NCBI GenBank assembly: GCA_030068075.1
Contig: CM057829.1
Span: 89,637,889-89,701,888, forward strand
Source: Paguma larvata
Taxonomy: Eukaryota; Chordata; Mammalia; Carnivora; Viverridae
Reading direction: 5' to 3'
DNA length: 64,000 nt
The position numbers and the translations under genes were made by a program. The notes beneath the pieces were generated by a model that saw only the letters and a list, made by a program, of their open reading frames with translations, made no database searches and was not told the origin of the DNA. The number at the start of each line of letters is the position of its first letter. Within the stretch, counting starts at the first letter, position 1. Positions 1-12,589 of this stretch are shown here, piece after piece.

Positions 1-744
1 AGTTGACTTTGATATTTTAATTTAAAAATATATCATCACTAGAAACTTCTCCCAAGCTAGTGGTGAGAGTTTCTTCATAGTAGCTTCAGTTAATAAAGCA
101 TTTTGGGATAATGAAGGATGAAAATCACAATATAAATGTAAAAATTTTTACAGTAACAAAGCCTAACATATTATTGGACCCTTCATGGAATTTTCCATTG
201 CCAAATCAAGGCTCATTATTCTGCACCTGAGCACCACAAATCCCTAGAGTTCTATGGCATCTTTTAATAATAAGATAAATGTCCTGTTTTGTTTTATAAA
301 ACCTTATTTTCCTTTCCTAACAGTCTTTTTCTCACTAGCTTTTAGTATGCCCTTAGAGATTCATGCTTTCAAATATAAATTCCCTTAAGACATATATTTT
401 TCAATTGTGTGGGTTGAAGCAGGGTAGGGGGTTGCTCTAATCTGAGAAAAGTTTAATAAGTCTTGCCAGAAAATCTGCATTTGAAGATGTGTAATGAAAT
501 ATTTCTGACTTTAGGTTTATGATCCAAGCCATGACATCTATAGCACAGACTTCATGGTATTTTGAGACCAAATTTATATATTATGACAATCTGTCTTTTG
601 TGATTTCTGTTATAAGCTAAGTTGAGCGATATATATTGGAGACCCTGTTAGAGAAAGGTAATGATTCATTATTGCCTTCATTGATTCTCCTCTCAGAATT
701 AATTTTTCCCTACTGTGTTCTCACATCAGACTTTGTGTGTGACC
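1..744. other. AT-rich intergenic DNA, nothing recognised
   Basis: No open frame with protein character, no family repeat I can name and no CpG enrichment. It lies about 30 kb upstream of the first GRIK2 exon and is treated as intergenic. Confidence 0.5.
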
Positions 745-861
745 TTTTTTTGTTGTTGTTGTTTTGTTTTTTTTGGTTGTTTTGGGTTTTTGTTGTTGTT
801 GTTGTGGGGTTTTTTTTTTTGTTTTGTTTTGTTTTGTTTTTTGTTTTTGTTTTTGTTTTTT
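745..861. repeat. T/G-rich low-complexity tract (GTT, GTTTT, GTTTTT units)
   Basis: About 115 bases made almost only of T and G, with runs of GTT, GTTTT and GTTTTT. Open frames on both strands here (polyphenylalanine-like, or poly Lys/Gln/Thr on the complement) are products of the low complexity. It may be the expanded tail of an old retroposon. Confidence 0.85.
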
Positions 862-1330
862 GTAATTGCCCACAATTTTCTTAATGGCTAAACCATTTCC
901 AGTGAGAGAGAAAGGGTTATGGCTCATTTATGATTCTATCCCGTGTACCTAGTACAGAGCCTAACACATTGTTATCGGGGCTGGTTGGATTGGTTGAATG
1001 GACTTGATTGCATTGATAGGATCAATGTATAATGCCAAGTAGTAATTTCAAGTTATACTGTGAATGATAAGTTGTGATTTCAGTTTATTCTATGATTCTT
1101 ATTAGTTTAAAGAAAGAGGGAAAATAGTTTAAATAGATTTCAAACACTAAATTCAGGTTTACTATTAGGTGTAAATGTACCTATTAATTTTTTTAAAAAA
1201 TCTCATATTGACCAAAAATGTAACACTTAAAGACCTTAAGACATAAAAGCGGTAGAAACCATATTGTTTATAAAAAGCAATAAAACAAGAAGTTACAGCA
1301 AAAACAGAAACTGAAAATATTGAAACCAGT

Positions 1331-1377
1331 AAACACACACACATACACATGCACACATACATACGCATACACACAAA
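1331..1377. repeat. CA-rich imperfect microsatellite
   Basis: Interrupted (CA)n/(CATA)n tract. The Cys/Val-rich minus-strand frames across it are artefacts of the repeat. Confidence 0.8.
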
Positions 1378-1559
1378 CCTCTCTCCTCCTACATAATTCA
1401 ATTTTTAGGTCAAAGAAAAGCTCAAAACAAATTGTAGAATTTCTAGGAAATAAAGATGCCACATAATATAAAGGTACATTGTATTGTATACACAAAGGTA
1501 TACAATATGGCTAAAACATATCCAGAAGAAAACTCCAAGCATTAAACATTAACTTATTG

Positions 1560-2030
1560 AACATAAAATTAAAAAATGAATCACTTAAATATCTGACTGA
1601 AGAAATTAAGAAAAAACTAACTCATAAAATAGAGAGAAAAATAAAAGTATACATCAAAGAATTAGAAAAATGGAAAACAGTGACATAGATAAATCTAAAA
1701 AGTGGTTTATGAAAAAAACTAAGCTACATCATAGCTTAATGAAGAAAAGGAAAGGACAGGGAAGCATAAATAGGAATAGAAAGAAAAAAACATTTTCTAT
1801 GAATTGAGGGGAAATGTATACTTTAACTATTAAAAAATGTCTTTGTGCCTTTCCATGTCAATGAGTTCGGGGAAAATCCTAGATACAATAGATATTTTTG
1901 AAGAAAATAAGCAATCAAAATTCATCTAAAAAGGAAAGACAATTTAACTGAACAAATAACAATGAGATAAATTATGAGATTAAAAAAAAATCAGTGTCCA
2001 TCTTTAGCTGCCAACAAACAAACCAACTAA
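1560..2030 (+). mobile_element. Ancient LINE-1 fragment (L1M-like), 5' part
   Basis: A-rich text with phrases typical of decayed L1 ORF2 sense strand, such as 'aaagaattagaaaaatggaaaacag' and 'ttcatctaaaaaggaaagacaa'. All frames are closed by many stops. It appears to continue after an interruption at about 2040-2290. Subfamily not assignable by eye. Confidence 0.5.
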
Positions 2031-2039
2031 GCAAAGGAA

Positions 2040-2290
2040 CCAGTAAAAAAAATCCTTCAGATGCAGAGTGGGTTAGGAGGCCCTCTAGGACGGAGTCCTC
2101 CATCTCCCATGTGACCCTATCTGCTGTTCCTTTCTCTGTGGCTCACTCCTCTCCAGCCACACTGGTTTCATTGCTCTTTTCTGAACACTCCAGGCATCCT
2201 CCATTAGCTGATTTTTCTTCCTGGAATACCCTCTCCCTGAAATATCTGTATAATTCATATAAAATAAAGATAGCATTTCATATCACTGCA
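2040..2290 (+). mobile_element. L2-like LINE fragment
   Basis: Resembles the 3' coding part of mammalian L2: 'ctccagccacactgg', 'tctgaacactccaggcatcctcc', 'cttcctggaataccctctccctgaaatatctg'. These match remembered L2 text around 'ccagccacactgg...cctggaatgctcttcccc'. It sits between two L1-like stretches, so it is a nested insertion or a mosaic. A frame of 101 codons over it is not a gene. Confidence 0.5.
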
Positions 2291-2399
2291 ATAAAGTGAA
2301 TTATTTAATAGATGATAATAGAAAAATTATTTACCTTTGGGGGTTTGAGTTATATCTCCCACCTAATTTTTTATACTAAATTAATTCCGTGTGAATGAA

Positions 2400-3420
2400 A
2401 GCCTTAAATATAAAAATTTTAACTATAAAAGAAATAAAGGAAAACATATAGGCAGGATTAATACTCAGTTTGTGAAAACAGTATGAGCATCCTACTGGCA
2501 TGGAATATATAGCATATCTATCTCTACCATTTCAGTGCATGAATCTAAATTCAAGTTGGGACAGTACTAAATATTTCGAGGTTACTCTCCCAACTTTGGA
2601 TATACTTATATTGTATATATTCATATATAGGAAAGTTACATATTGGGAAGATCTTACCAAGCATGGCACAGACTATCTCTATGGCAAAAATATATAAACA
2701 TCATAATCAAACTAAAAAAATAAACAGTGACATGGAAAAATATTTGCAACAATAAGACTGGCTAAAGGTAAATATACTTAATATACAAAGCATTCTTGAA
2801 TAATTAACAAAGAAATAAACTACATAAACTATCCATTAACTATAACAATACTTAAAATGTAATTAAAATAAGATATTTAGTATCTAAAATATTTTCAGGT
2901 ATTCACAACATTCGTACTTAGTATCACCGAAGGTGTAATGAAGTATTTTTCTGATTTATATTGGTGTAAAGGTAAATTGATATAGTATTTTTCTAGAGAA
3001 ATTTGACTTTTAAAAATTTTAAATGTGTATACTTTGACCCAGAGATTCCATTTCTAGAAAACTCATCTTACAGAAATGCACAAGAAAGAGCTGAGCCCAA
3101 AGATATATACTTGTAAAAAGAAAAAAAAAGGTAAAAGTCACATATCTACCAGTCTGGTATTAGGTAAACATTTTATAGTGTAGTCATAAAATGATACTGT
3201 TTTACAAAATGAGATTTATCTACTTTTACTAACATGGGAAGATTTATAAGATACGTTGTTAGATAAAAAACAGAGACGATATAGTACACTACACTATCTT
3301 TTGTATGATTACATTTTTGTAAGAACATACATGCATAGCTATCTAACACAGCACACATTTTAGTATATACAGGGTGAAAAAAAATAGGAACATTCATTAC
3401 CAAGTAATAGTCATGAGTTT
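2400..3420 (+). mobile_element. Ancient LINE-1 ORF2 3'-end fragment
   Basis: Contains decayed L1 ORF2 text, for example 'aaaaatatttgcaacaa' and 'tactttgacccagagattccatttctagaaa', the latter matching the well-known L1 phrase for 'tttgacccagcaattccacttctagg'. Plus-strand orientation. No intact reading frame. Confidence 0.55.
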
Positions 3421-4430
3421 CGGGGTTGAATATTTTCAGTTTTTAAGTCACACATTTCGTTCATGCTTGCATTTTTTAAATGAGTGTGTATTTTTTAAAA
3501 TATAAGTAAAAATACAGCTTTAAAAAGATTAAAAGGAAGCAGCCAGTGTAAAGACATCTCTGAAACATATTTTGGGTCTTTGCTTCGTCTAACAGAAATC
3601 TGGGACTACGAGTCAAGCTGAGGGATGTATACAGTATCTCTAAACATAGTTTCTGGAAAATAAAAAATGATGGATTATTTCTGGGTGATAGAAAGCAGAA
3701 TGTTCAATCCGATCTCTCCTGTATGAGCTCTGAAACACACTGCCTTGAAGGAGATGAACTCCATGCAGTGGTCTACTTATTAACTTCTGTCAATGGATAT
3801 GCTTAAAAAAAGTGACTTTTTCTAATCTTTGTGATTTTCCTTATTTTATCTTTTGAAACATTATTGCAACATTTCTACTAATGTTTGAGAAATGTTCCCA
3901 GAGTAAATTGAGTATGGGGAGTTATAAGAAAAGGATTTAGTAATATGTCTTTTTGAAATGCTAATCCTTCGAACATTTAAAATTTTCCAGCTCACATCAG
4001 TCTCCTGGTTACAGTGAATAAATTGGAACATTTGCACTTAGCCAGTTAACTTCCGTGAGGAGGAAGTTTAGCAAGGAGCTTTTTTCCTTAAGTATACCCA
4101 AGTGACTTTATACATTTTAAAAGATCGTGCAATTCAACATGATTAAAAGTAACATCATATAATAAAATCTTATTCGTAAAAATAACACACACAATTATTG
4201 GAGAAAATACTAACTCTGAGACTGAGACAAGTCTGGACCGCATGAAAAAGTCAGATTGTAGAGCCTCTCTCCTGCAAGCCTTGCTCTTCCAGAGAAAGAA
4301 ATAAGCAATTCTTTCCAGGAGTAGAACTAGGAATACAATGTATTCATTCTCAACAAAGACTTTAGTGCCCATCATGTGCTCAACATTATTTTAGGTGTGG
4401 GAGATAAAGTGCTAAGCAATACAGACAAAA
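3421..4430. other. Unassigned intergenic DNA
   Basis: AT-rich unique-looking sequence. A 95-codon minus-strand frame (4088-4375) has no recognisable domain, codon bias or splice context. No gene or repeat is named here. Confidence 0.4.
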
Positions 4431-4440
4431 ATACCCTCTT

Positions 4441-4677
4441 AGGGGCAGCTGAGTGGCTTAGTCAGTTCAGCCTCTGACTTCGGCTCAGGTCATGATCTCA
4501 CGGCTTGTGGGTTTCAGCTCCACACGGGGTTCTGTGCAGACAGCTTGGAGCCTGGAGCCTGCTTCGGATTCTGTGTCCCTCCCTCGCTCTGCCCCTCTCT
4601 CACTCATGCTCTGTCCGTCTGTCTCTCTCTGTTTCTTTCTCAAGGATAAATAAAACATTTTAAAAAATTAAAAAAAC
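4441..4677 (+). mobile_element. Carnivore tRNA-Lys SINE (SINEC), full length
   Basis: tRNA-derived head 'ggggcagctgagtggcttagtcag', B-box-like region, 'gcctggagcctgcttcggattctgtg', CT tract and A-rich tail. Flanked by a near-perfect 10-base target-site duplication: ataccctctt at 4431-4440 and atatcctctt at 4678-4687. Confidence 0.95.
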
Positions 4678-4687
4678 ATATCCTCTT

Positions 4688-6480
4688 GGAGTTTTTAGTC
4701 TTGAAAATGAAACCACATGAATACCAATTCCTAAATTTTACATTAATTTTAGATTAAGACAATTGGGCAGAGGCTAGATTTGTCCTGTTTTGCTTAGAAA
4801 TATCTTCCTATCAAAAATACAGATCAATAAGCTTGGACTTGAGTGATGTTTGAACTACTGTGGAATTAAACGCTTTAGAAATGAACATCATAGCCAATTT
4901 ATGAACTTAAGTATCATATACAGGAAATGAATCTGATGATTAAAAGTAATATCTGTACGAACTATCTACCAGTATAGTGTTAATTGACATTTTAGTTTTG
5001 TTGTATGTACTTGAAAATAATCACAAAATTAATACCTTTAAAGTATTTAAAAATAATTTAGATTTGCTACTCCTCAAATTTCATTAATGTATTGAGTTTT
5101 TGTATTAGAGTTGGAATTTGGAATTCAAAAGTGTTTAGAACAAAGGTTTATTTATTTTCTAACATACCCATTTTGATCAATATTCTTCATATTACTTTAC
5201 ATAACTATAACTGAACTTCTCAGGTTTCTATATAGAGATGTTTGGTTTTTTAAATGTTCTTTTCATAATTAAATCAGCACAAGTTTATGAGTATTAAGCT
5301 GATAGTTAAAAAAATAAAGTCTATTCTACTAAACTTTGGAATAAAATGATTTAACTGAGACTCATATGTTTTTTACCACTTATTTAATATCCTCAATTAG
5401 CCTCAGCTCTTCCTAAAATAGATTTGTGTCTAAGAAATTGAACAGTCTAGATCTTTGTTTGTTTTTGTTTTTGTTTTTGTTTTTGTTTTCCTTTCCCCCC
5501 TAGCCAAGATAGATGGCTAAGGATTGTTTGTTGATGGTTGTCTGAAAGTTCAAAGGACTTGACATATATAGTGTGTAAAGCGTTAAATATTTTAGATGCA
5601 TATTTGCTACATGAAATCTTTCTGCATTTAAATCTATTTATACTAAGCACATTCTGAATTCCTTAATGTGCACTGGAAGAAAAAGATTGCTCAAAAATGA
5701 ATCTGTTTTCCGGGCTTTACGAAAATTATTTAACTATTCAACTGTCTTTACAGGATTTGGCTTTCACTTTTGGAGAAAATTTTTGTTGCATGTCTGAACA
5801 CTATTTTATTCTTGCAAGGTAAGAGTACAGCTCAAGCAACCATTCATCTGTGACTCTTTCCATTTGTTTGTTGTTTTGTTTTATTTTCCAGGATCTTTGT
5901 TTAAGAAAAATCATAACCTCCTTATTGACAATGGACAATTTCATTGATCTGCCCTCATTGTTTTCCAGTGGTCTGTTGCTTTGCTGAACTTTAAAAGGGT
6001 GCTGAGCTTATGCAGAGGATTCGTCTCTCCTATGTCAAAAGAGCTGATGGGTGGACAGCACTGAACACTGCTCTGATGCCAGAATGGTTTCAAGTCAGGT
6101 GCATCTTGTCTGTGTAATTTACATCATCACTCAGAGGGTAACAGGCAATGGCAGAGCACAGAGGAGGTAGTTCAGGAACAAGCAACGAGTAGGATGTGAA
6201 TTCCTTTTACACCCAAAGAATATGTGGAATGCAGTTTTATCACTAGATAAGTGGACTGTGTATGAAATAGACAGGATATTTCATGTGTCTGACAAGCAGA
6301 TTGTCTGCAGTTAGCCTAATGGAATTAAAATTGCTATGTCAGCAAGACAGTCTATTAAATCACTAGGAGTGTTTTTGAATGTATAAAAATTTTTAAAAGA
6401 TACTACAAGTACGCTAATTATTGGACAATGAAAAATCTACTTCTGTCATTAAATCACAAAACCTAACACTTCGATCTTAT
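4688..6480. other. Intergenic DNA with one simple repeat
   Basis: AT-rich, no family repeat named except the GTTTTT tract at 5456-5489. No supported reading frame. Confidence 0.4.
5456..5489. repeat. (GTTTTT)n simple repeat
   Basis: About five tandem GTTTTT units followed by a C-rich junction. It produces a Lys/Gln-repeat frame on the minus strand that is not a gene. Confidence 0.9.
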
Positions 6481-6481
6481 T

Positions 6482-6820
6482 AGAGACTGCATGTTGTGCC
6501 CCCCCAAAATCTGTATGTTGAAGCTCTAACTCTTAATATGTTGGTATTAGAGACGGGGCCTTTGGGAGGTACTTAGGTTTAGAGGAAGTCATGGGGATGG
6601 GAAGTCCTCATGATGGCCTTAGGGCCCTTATAAGAAGAGACCTAGAGAGCATTCTCACTCTGTCATGCGAAGCTACAGCAAGAAAGCACCAGTCTGCAAG
6701 CCCGCAAGACGATGCTCACCGGAACTTGACTGTGCAGCCTCCAGAACTGTGAGAAAGAAATTTCTGTTGTTTAAGCTGCTTAGGTATATTGTTACAGCAT
6801 CCTGAACTGACTAAGATAGA
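6482..6820 (+). mobile_element. MaLR-type LTR (MLT1-like), solitary
   Basis: A non-coding long terminal repeat relic of the ERVL-MaLR group. Recognisable order: 'cccccccaaaatctgtatgttgaagctctaa', 'gacggggcctttgggaggtacttaggtttagaggaagtcatgggga', 'cccttataagaagagac', 'cctccagaactgtgagaaagaaatttctgttgtttaagc', and the end 'acagcatcctgaactgactaagat'. About 340 bases fits a solo LTR. No internal viral genes are adjacent. Exact subfamily is not certain. Confidence 0.85.
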
Positions 6821-7500
6821 TCTTTAGTCCTTCTGCACAATTTCTCTTTGGATTGATTTTACATAGCTTTGTGATAAAATTACTACTAACCATTCTAACT
6901 GCGCGACTGAGGGACATTCTTCAGTTCATAGGTTACTGTCAGTACCAACAAAGATGTTGGCTCCTTTAGACTCTAAGTGCTGAAAGGGCAAGGGCTGTAC
7001 CCAATTCCAATTCCATCAGCCAATTCAGTTAAAAATGAATTAAGTCAGGCATGAGAAATAATTGTGTGACAGTTTTACTTTTCCATCTGCTACGTTGGGC
7101 ATGTAGATACAAGCTAACTAGAAACTGCTTGCTCAGTATCAAAAATTGCATCTTGTATCACATACATATTTATTGATTATATGGTATATATGGTGCTATT
7201 GCTTTGGAACTTTTTTTTTTTTTTACAAATATGGCATAGAAACAGGATATTTATGATAACTAATGGGCTAATTAGTTCCACTTTAAAAGTCTGGTTTTTG
7301 GGGATTTTTTTTGTGCTTCAGGTAATTTTTACATGCCAGGAATTTCTCATTTCCTGTTAACTTATCACTATTAATACTTTTTAATAATTATTATTACTTA
7401 CATTTTTCAAACAAATAATTATCTGTCCTAATATTTTAGTGCAATTTGAAAATCACTGTGTTGCCTTTGGTGTTTTAATAGCACTTTATTTTATATTAAA
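6821..7500. other. Intergenic DNA, nothing recognised
   Basis: AT-rich sequence with a T12 run near 7212. No frame or family repeat supported. Confidence 0.4.
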
Positions 7501-7585
7501 AATGTCATTATATTTTATTTTTTCCTATTTTCTTAAAATTTTTTTATTATTGAAATATAACTTACATACCAATCTGACATTTTAG
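7500..7585 (-). mobile_element. Short LINE-1 3'-UTR-like fragment
   Basis: 'tttttattattgaaatataacttacataccaat' resembles the complement of an L1 3' region. Very short, so tentative. Confidence 0.3.
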
Positions 7586-7710
7586 TAGTGAGGCTGCACG
7601 TGTCCGACCTTGGCACTACTACCACCTACTAGGTGATCTCAGATAAGTCACTCTACCTCTGTGGAACTCAGTTTCTGTATAAGGACTTGGACTCTCATTC
7701 TGATGTTTTG
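7586..7710 (+). mobile_element. MIR fragment
   Basis: Core-like text 'aggtgatctcagataagtcactctacctctgtggaactcagtttctgtataaggacttggac' matches the MIR core 'gtgaccttgggcaagtcacttaacctctctgagcctcagttt'. Confidence 0.6.
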
Positions 7711-8930
7711 CTATGGCAGTCTATAGTTTATGTTTTGTGATTACCTTGATTCTATTGATAGATAAAGTGCCAAACTTGCCAAGGGTTTACACTTTATTTT
7801 AGGGTGGCTATCCATAGAATAATATCATTCACACTGATTTTCATTCCTATATGTAATTTTGAGTGGGAGGAAAAAAGGATAGATTTTGCTTTGTGTACCA
7901 CACAGAGATTTGTGGTTTGTGTACTACACAGAGCAGGAATAAACTTAGAAAGTAGTTCATGCTTGTGAGAATCATCTTATATGTGCATTCGGAAAACGAG
8001 ATTGAGAACTTCAGGGTTTAATTCAGGTGGACACTACTCTCTACTTCATAACATTCCATGGTCTCGTTATTCCAGTCGAGATATTCCTTATTCTCTGTAT
8101 CAGAGACTAAAGGGATCCAAAATATCCTTCGAGTTACTACAGCTACTACATTGGGAATCATCATTTTCTTTCATTTTATCAAATCAGTGACAATTTAAAT
8201 ATTACGTATTCTGAATAATTTGTTCTACTTAGAACAGCTGTGTTCTCACTTATTTGCAATCAGTTTTAACCAACAATAAATTCAAATCTCTAGAGATAGA
8301 TAGATAGATAGATAGAGAATAGTAGAAAAGATTGCTGAAAAGAACCACAGATACAAACAAAGGTAGGAACACTTTCACTGGTTGTGATAATTTACATCTT
8401 AGCAAGACTAAAGAAGACAGAGACGGGAAAATTGGGACAGCAAAAAAAAAATGATATTGCAAGTTCCTTTGGGGATTAAAAATGGTGGTGGGACAACTTG
8501 CTGACATCTGAACAATGGTGGGAGTGTCTGTAGATAACAATGGAGAGAGGGAGAAACATCCATTAGAGCACTACAGCATTCTGAGGGCATTTAGTATAAG
8601 GGCAAGTTAAGCTCTGTACAACTCAATAACCCTCTAGGGATTCTTAGTGCCAATTTAAGACTAAAGCTCACCAATTAGAACAGCACAGCATTCTGGAATT
8701 ATACAGTGTTGGGGAAAGCAATCTTTCATACTCCAAAGAGCAGAAAATAGCAATATATTACTGCATGGTTCAATTTGTCAGTTATTCATAAAAAATTTTG
8801 ATTCATCAAGAAAATTTTGAAATATTTTGAGAAACTTCTATTTTATAAAGCAGAGAACTAAATATATTTTCAAAAGACTTTATTGACAAAAAGAGCACTT
8901 TTGTTGAGTCTGAATATTTCCATATTGTGT
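7711..8930. other. Intergenic DNA, no gene recognised
   Basis: Contains a 26-base-period duplication (7890-7933) and a GATA microsatellite. Two overlapping minus-strand frames at 8250-8590 lack recognisable domains and are judged chance frames. Confidence 0.4.
8294..8316. repeat. (GATA)n microsatellite
   Basis: Five tandem GATA units, a plausible length polymorphism. Confidence 0.85.
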
Positions 8931-8937
8931 TCTTTCA

Positions 8938-9130
8938 CTGACTTTGAAAAAGTCATTTAACTTCTCTGAGCTTCAGTTTTTCCCCTCTGTTCAGTAAAAA
9001 CACTTGTTTTACCTACCTTGAAGAGTAGAGAAGAGGACTGAAATCTAATTGAATAATGTATGTTCTTTGAGTAATTAAATATATAAAATATATTTATAAG
9101 ATTATGTTATTATGATTAACATTGTTAAGG
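8938..9130 (+). mobile_element. MIR fragment
   Basis: 'tgactttgaaaaagtcatttaacttctctgagcttcagttt' followed by 'acctaccttgaagagtagagaagagg' is the MIR core in sense orientation. Confidence 0.7.
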
Positions 9131-11735
9131 TTTAAAAATATAGTTTAAAAGGTCTACAGTCCTCCCTTTTCCCAAATCTCATGCCTGGTAAAGAAAGCAT
9201 TACTGCAGAATAAATCAGTTACTATTGATTTCAAGGACCAGAAGTCTTAAGAGGAAAAAACAAAACACAAAAAACAACAACAACAACAAAAAACCAAGTA
9301 AGTCAACAAATTACAGGATGGCATTCCTTACATTTGAGAATGCAATTTGACTTGTGTTGTAATTAGTTAAACCTGATGAATTTTTGGTTTTATACATATC
9401 ACAAGGTAGCTTCTAAATGAATGCAATTATTCAACCTTCTAAAAGCATACAGAAGTCTAATTGATGCTCTGTGATATTAGCTTTAAGCATGATTTTATAA
9501 AAGATCAAATTTGCATTTAATGGAAACTTAACACTGACACATACTTGTCAAGATATGGAGGAGTTGGAATTTTTGTATATACAGTTTCTACTTAATAGAA
9601 GTGCTTCTAAGTGGGAGCCCAGGAGACCCCTCAGTCGGGTTTTCCAGCACTTGGTTTTTTAAGATAGCTCCTTCGGTTTCAACACCCTGTGATTTCATCT
9701 CCAGTTATGTAAGGGCATACTCATTGCACATCTTCATGTGTACCTCCTTTTTACCTAACCAAAAAGGTTGTAGTTTCATAAATATAGTGAATTTCTTATC
9801 AGCTTTGTCACTGCTAAGCAGTGGGCTGGGGCAAGGTAATAAATCTCTTTGAATAAATTGGTTATTGTAGATGAACAGCATGATACATGAGGAAATATTG
9901 ACTATTCATGTTTTCTTGCAGAATGAGATTTGTATCAAAATAAAGAACTTCTACACCAAAGTCATGTTCTGTTAAAAAATGAAAGAGCATTATGCTTTTG
10001 TGATTGGAGGCAGAATGGGGTGAATTTGGGTCATATTTTGCAGGCTTTCAAAACTCATAATTTTCTGATGGAAGGACAAACTAGAAGATTTGCAAATTCA
10101 TTTGGAAAGGGATGGGACAATGAAGAGTTATTTCTTTCCAGTTTTTCATTATAGAATTTGCTGCAAAGCAAAAATAGGAAAAAGCAGGATAGGAAACCTC
10201 TATATTTGGATACTTTCCACCATACATTTCTAAAATATATTCTTTGCTATTGAAAGACTGTTTTTACTGTTTTACTGAGGGGGAATGAAGCTGTTTCCAA
10301 AGGTAAAAGGACAGCAGGGGAATGGCATTAGCCATGTGATTTCATGAATTTTGCTCCAGGCTCTCCTAGTTTGTAAGGTGGTGATGGAAACAGCAGTGCC
10401 ACCTGCCTGCACTGGGAACTGTCCCACCCACTAGAAGGCAGATTCATTTGAGTCAGTAAGTTCTCATTTGGGGAGGGAAGTTTAGGCTTACTGTTCATTT
10501 ACCACTTCCTGTACACTGCTTTGGGATCTGTTTCAGTGTCTGGACATTGTGATGGGGGCACAGTGGACGGAAGAGAAAAAGAGGTAAAGGAAATGGTGTT
10601 TCCGGAGACATGTAGCTCAGATATGTGTTCCAAGATCCTGCCTCCATTTTTAAAACCCTATGTCTACAGTATATAATAGGCTTTTACTTGGTTTTGGATT
10701 AAAGAAACCTAGGGTGAAACTCTAGGAACTCTAAGCTGTCATTACTAAATTTTCCCACCTTGGGAAAATACTTCTGCCAAATAAGTAGTGATGGCCTCAA
10801 GTCTGGTTGGGAGTGTCATGAGACAGAGATTCTACTTGGATGAAATCCGCAGATATTGAGACCATTTGAACGCTCAAGAGAGCAGCTTCCTCTACTCATG
10901 TAGACTGGAAGGTGAGCCCATCTGAAAATAGTAATGGAGAGATCATCACAGTTCAAAGGAACAAAGAAGATGGAAAAGGGTAAGTCCTATTTCAGGAATC
11001 TCTGCTGCAACAAGGAAGCACCATGGGGGAGGAGTCTGCAAGCATGTGTCCCTGGCTCTTAGATGGCAAAGTCCTCTGTATAGTTAGTGTAACATGGGTT
11101 GCTGGAGGGATGTTTGGAGCCAGATAGGGAGGTGTTCCCTCAGGTCAGGATGGCCATGAAGCAGAGAGAGGACTAGTTGTGTCATGCGTCCCTGAAAGGG
11201 CACAAGGCGTGAGGCTGTAGAGAGACCCATAGGCTGTCCAAACCTAAGTACAGTGGCAATTCAAATGCACATCAGCCTGGCTGTCCTGGTGGTTTGGTCT
11301 AGTACCTAGTGAGACAGGAGTGAAGTAGGAACTTGAACTTTATGTCAGCCAAAACGCAATGGATTCTACATTTTATTTATTCTATGTCTTAGCTCTTGTA
11401 CTTTTATGGGGCATGCTTTCTTCCATTTGTTCTCAAAAAATGTATTTATAAAAGCTGAAATTTGGCCTGCTATAAAAGTAGTTGCATGGAAGAGCATACT
11501 CCCAACATTTCAACCCATCAACATCAAATAACACAGGAAAATAAAACTGAAGGAGGATCTGAGACACGGCCCATGGTGGCCTAATACACCTAGAAATGTC
11601 TTTGATGTCCCATGTCTTCTTAAAATCCTTATAAAATTGATAGTGTGTTATATAAAAAGCCACAAATACTCATTTTCATATAAAATGATGTGTCAAATTG
11701 CTTTCTAGGCAAAACCCTAACACAGCACCACATAT
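9131..11735. other. Intergenic DNA, no gene recognised
   Basis: Mixed composition with a CAA-rich low-complexity tract at 9255-9293. Frames at 9601-9852, 9930-10154 and 11433-11874 show no domain or signal and no exon-like borders. Confidence 0.4.
9255..9293. repeat. A-rich (CAA)n / (CAAAA)n tract
   Basis: Low-complexity tract ending in five CAA units. It may be the tail of an unidentified retroposon. Confidence 0.8.
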
Positions 11736-11739
11736 TTCT

Positions 11740-11965
11740 GGTTAAATGGGCTATAGTCCAAGAAGCATAGATTAAACTCATGTCTCTCATCCTTGCTGGC
11801 TTTGTGACCTTAGTCAAGTTACTTCCTAGCTCTGAATCTCTGTGTCCTGTGTAGAAAATGGAGAGAAAAGTCACTTATAAAGTTTGCTGTAAGTGTTAAA
11901 TGAGAGGATGTGCATTTAGCAGACCCTCAGTACATGGTGCTAGTACGAGCATTTGTCATTGTAAT
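11740..11965 (+). mobile_element. MIR element
   Basis: Follows the MIR order: 'tgctggctttgtgaccttagtcaagttacttcctagctctgaatctctgtg', 'tgtaagtgttaaatgagaggatgtgcatttagcagaccctcagtacatggtgctagta'. Confidence 0.75.
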
Positions 11966-12344
11966 GAATTGTAGTACTGGAGAAGAATAGATGCCTCCAG
12001 AAGAAGGTATCTTCAAAGGGCAGTGACTCTGGAGATCAAGCATATGGAGCCACAGCCTTTCCTGCAGGGGAGCAGATGTAGAGGCAGGAGGAGCTGTGAC
12101 AGCCAAACTCTTGCAGGTGGCATTTCAGTAACATCATATCCACGGAATAAGCTACAAAGGGGGAGAGGGACTGAGTCCTACCTTTGCCCCTGAATGTTAC
12201 CTCCCCCATTCCCCTTCTCTAGGAGGAGGTCCTCAGATTTCTTTCTTTTAATGTCTATGGAAATGTTGCAATTCCTTAGTTGAGATGGAGTTCATTTTTA
12301 GTTTCTAGTATTTTTATTGTCTCTTAGGCATCAAATCAAAAATG
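11966..12344. other. Intergenic DNA, nothing recognised
   Basis: No family repeat or frame supported. Confidence 0.4.
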
Positions 12345-12353
12345 AATTTTCAG

Positions 12354-12580
12354 GGGTGCCTGGGTGGCTGAGTTGATTAAGCATCTGACTTTGGCTTCGG
12401 TAGTGATCTTCCAGTTTGTGGGTTCAAGCCCCGAATCGGACTTTGTCCTGACAACTCGGAGCCTGGAGTCTGCTTCAGATTCTGTGTCTCCTTCTCTCTC
12501 TGCCCCCCGCCACTCTCTCTCCCTCTCTCTTTTCTTCTCTCTCTCTCTCTCCTAAAAATGAATATACATTTAAAAAAATA
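12354..12580 (+). mobile_element. Carnivore tRNA-Lys SINE (SINEC)
   Basis: Head 'gggtgcctgggtggctgagttgattaag', body 'gagcctggagtctgcttcagattctgtg', long CT tract, A-rich tail. Target-site duplication (a)attttcag at 12345-12353 and gattttcag at 12581-12589. Frames on both strands across it are SINE-derived. Confidence 0.95.
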
Positions 12581-12589
12581 GATTTTCAG

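Noticed and set aside
6482..6820. Possible intact endogenous retrovirus
   Set aside because: Only a solitary non-coding MaLR LTR is present. The other LTRs at 13430 and 19805 are in opposite orientation and far apart, with no internal viral genes between them.
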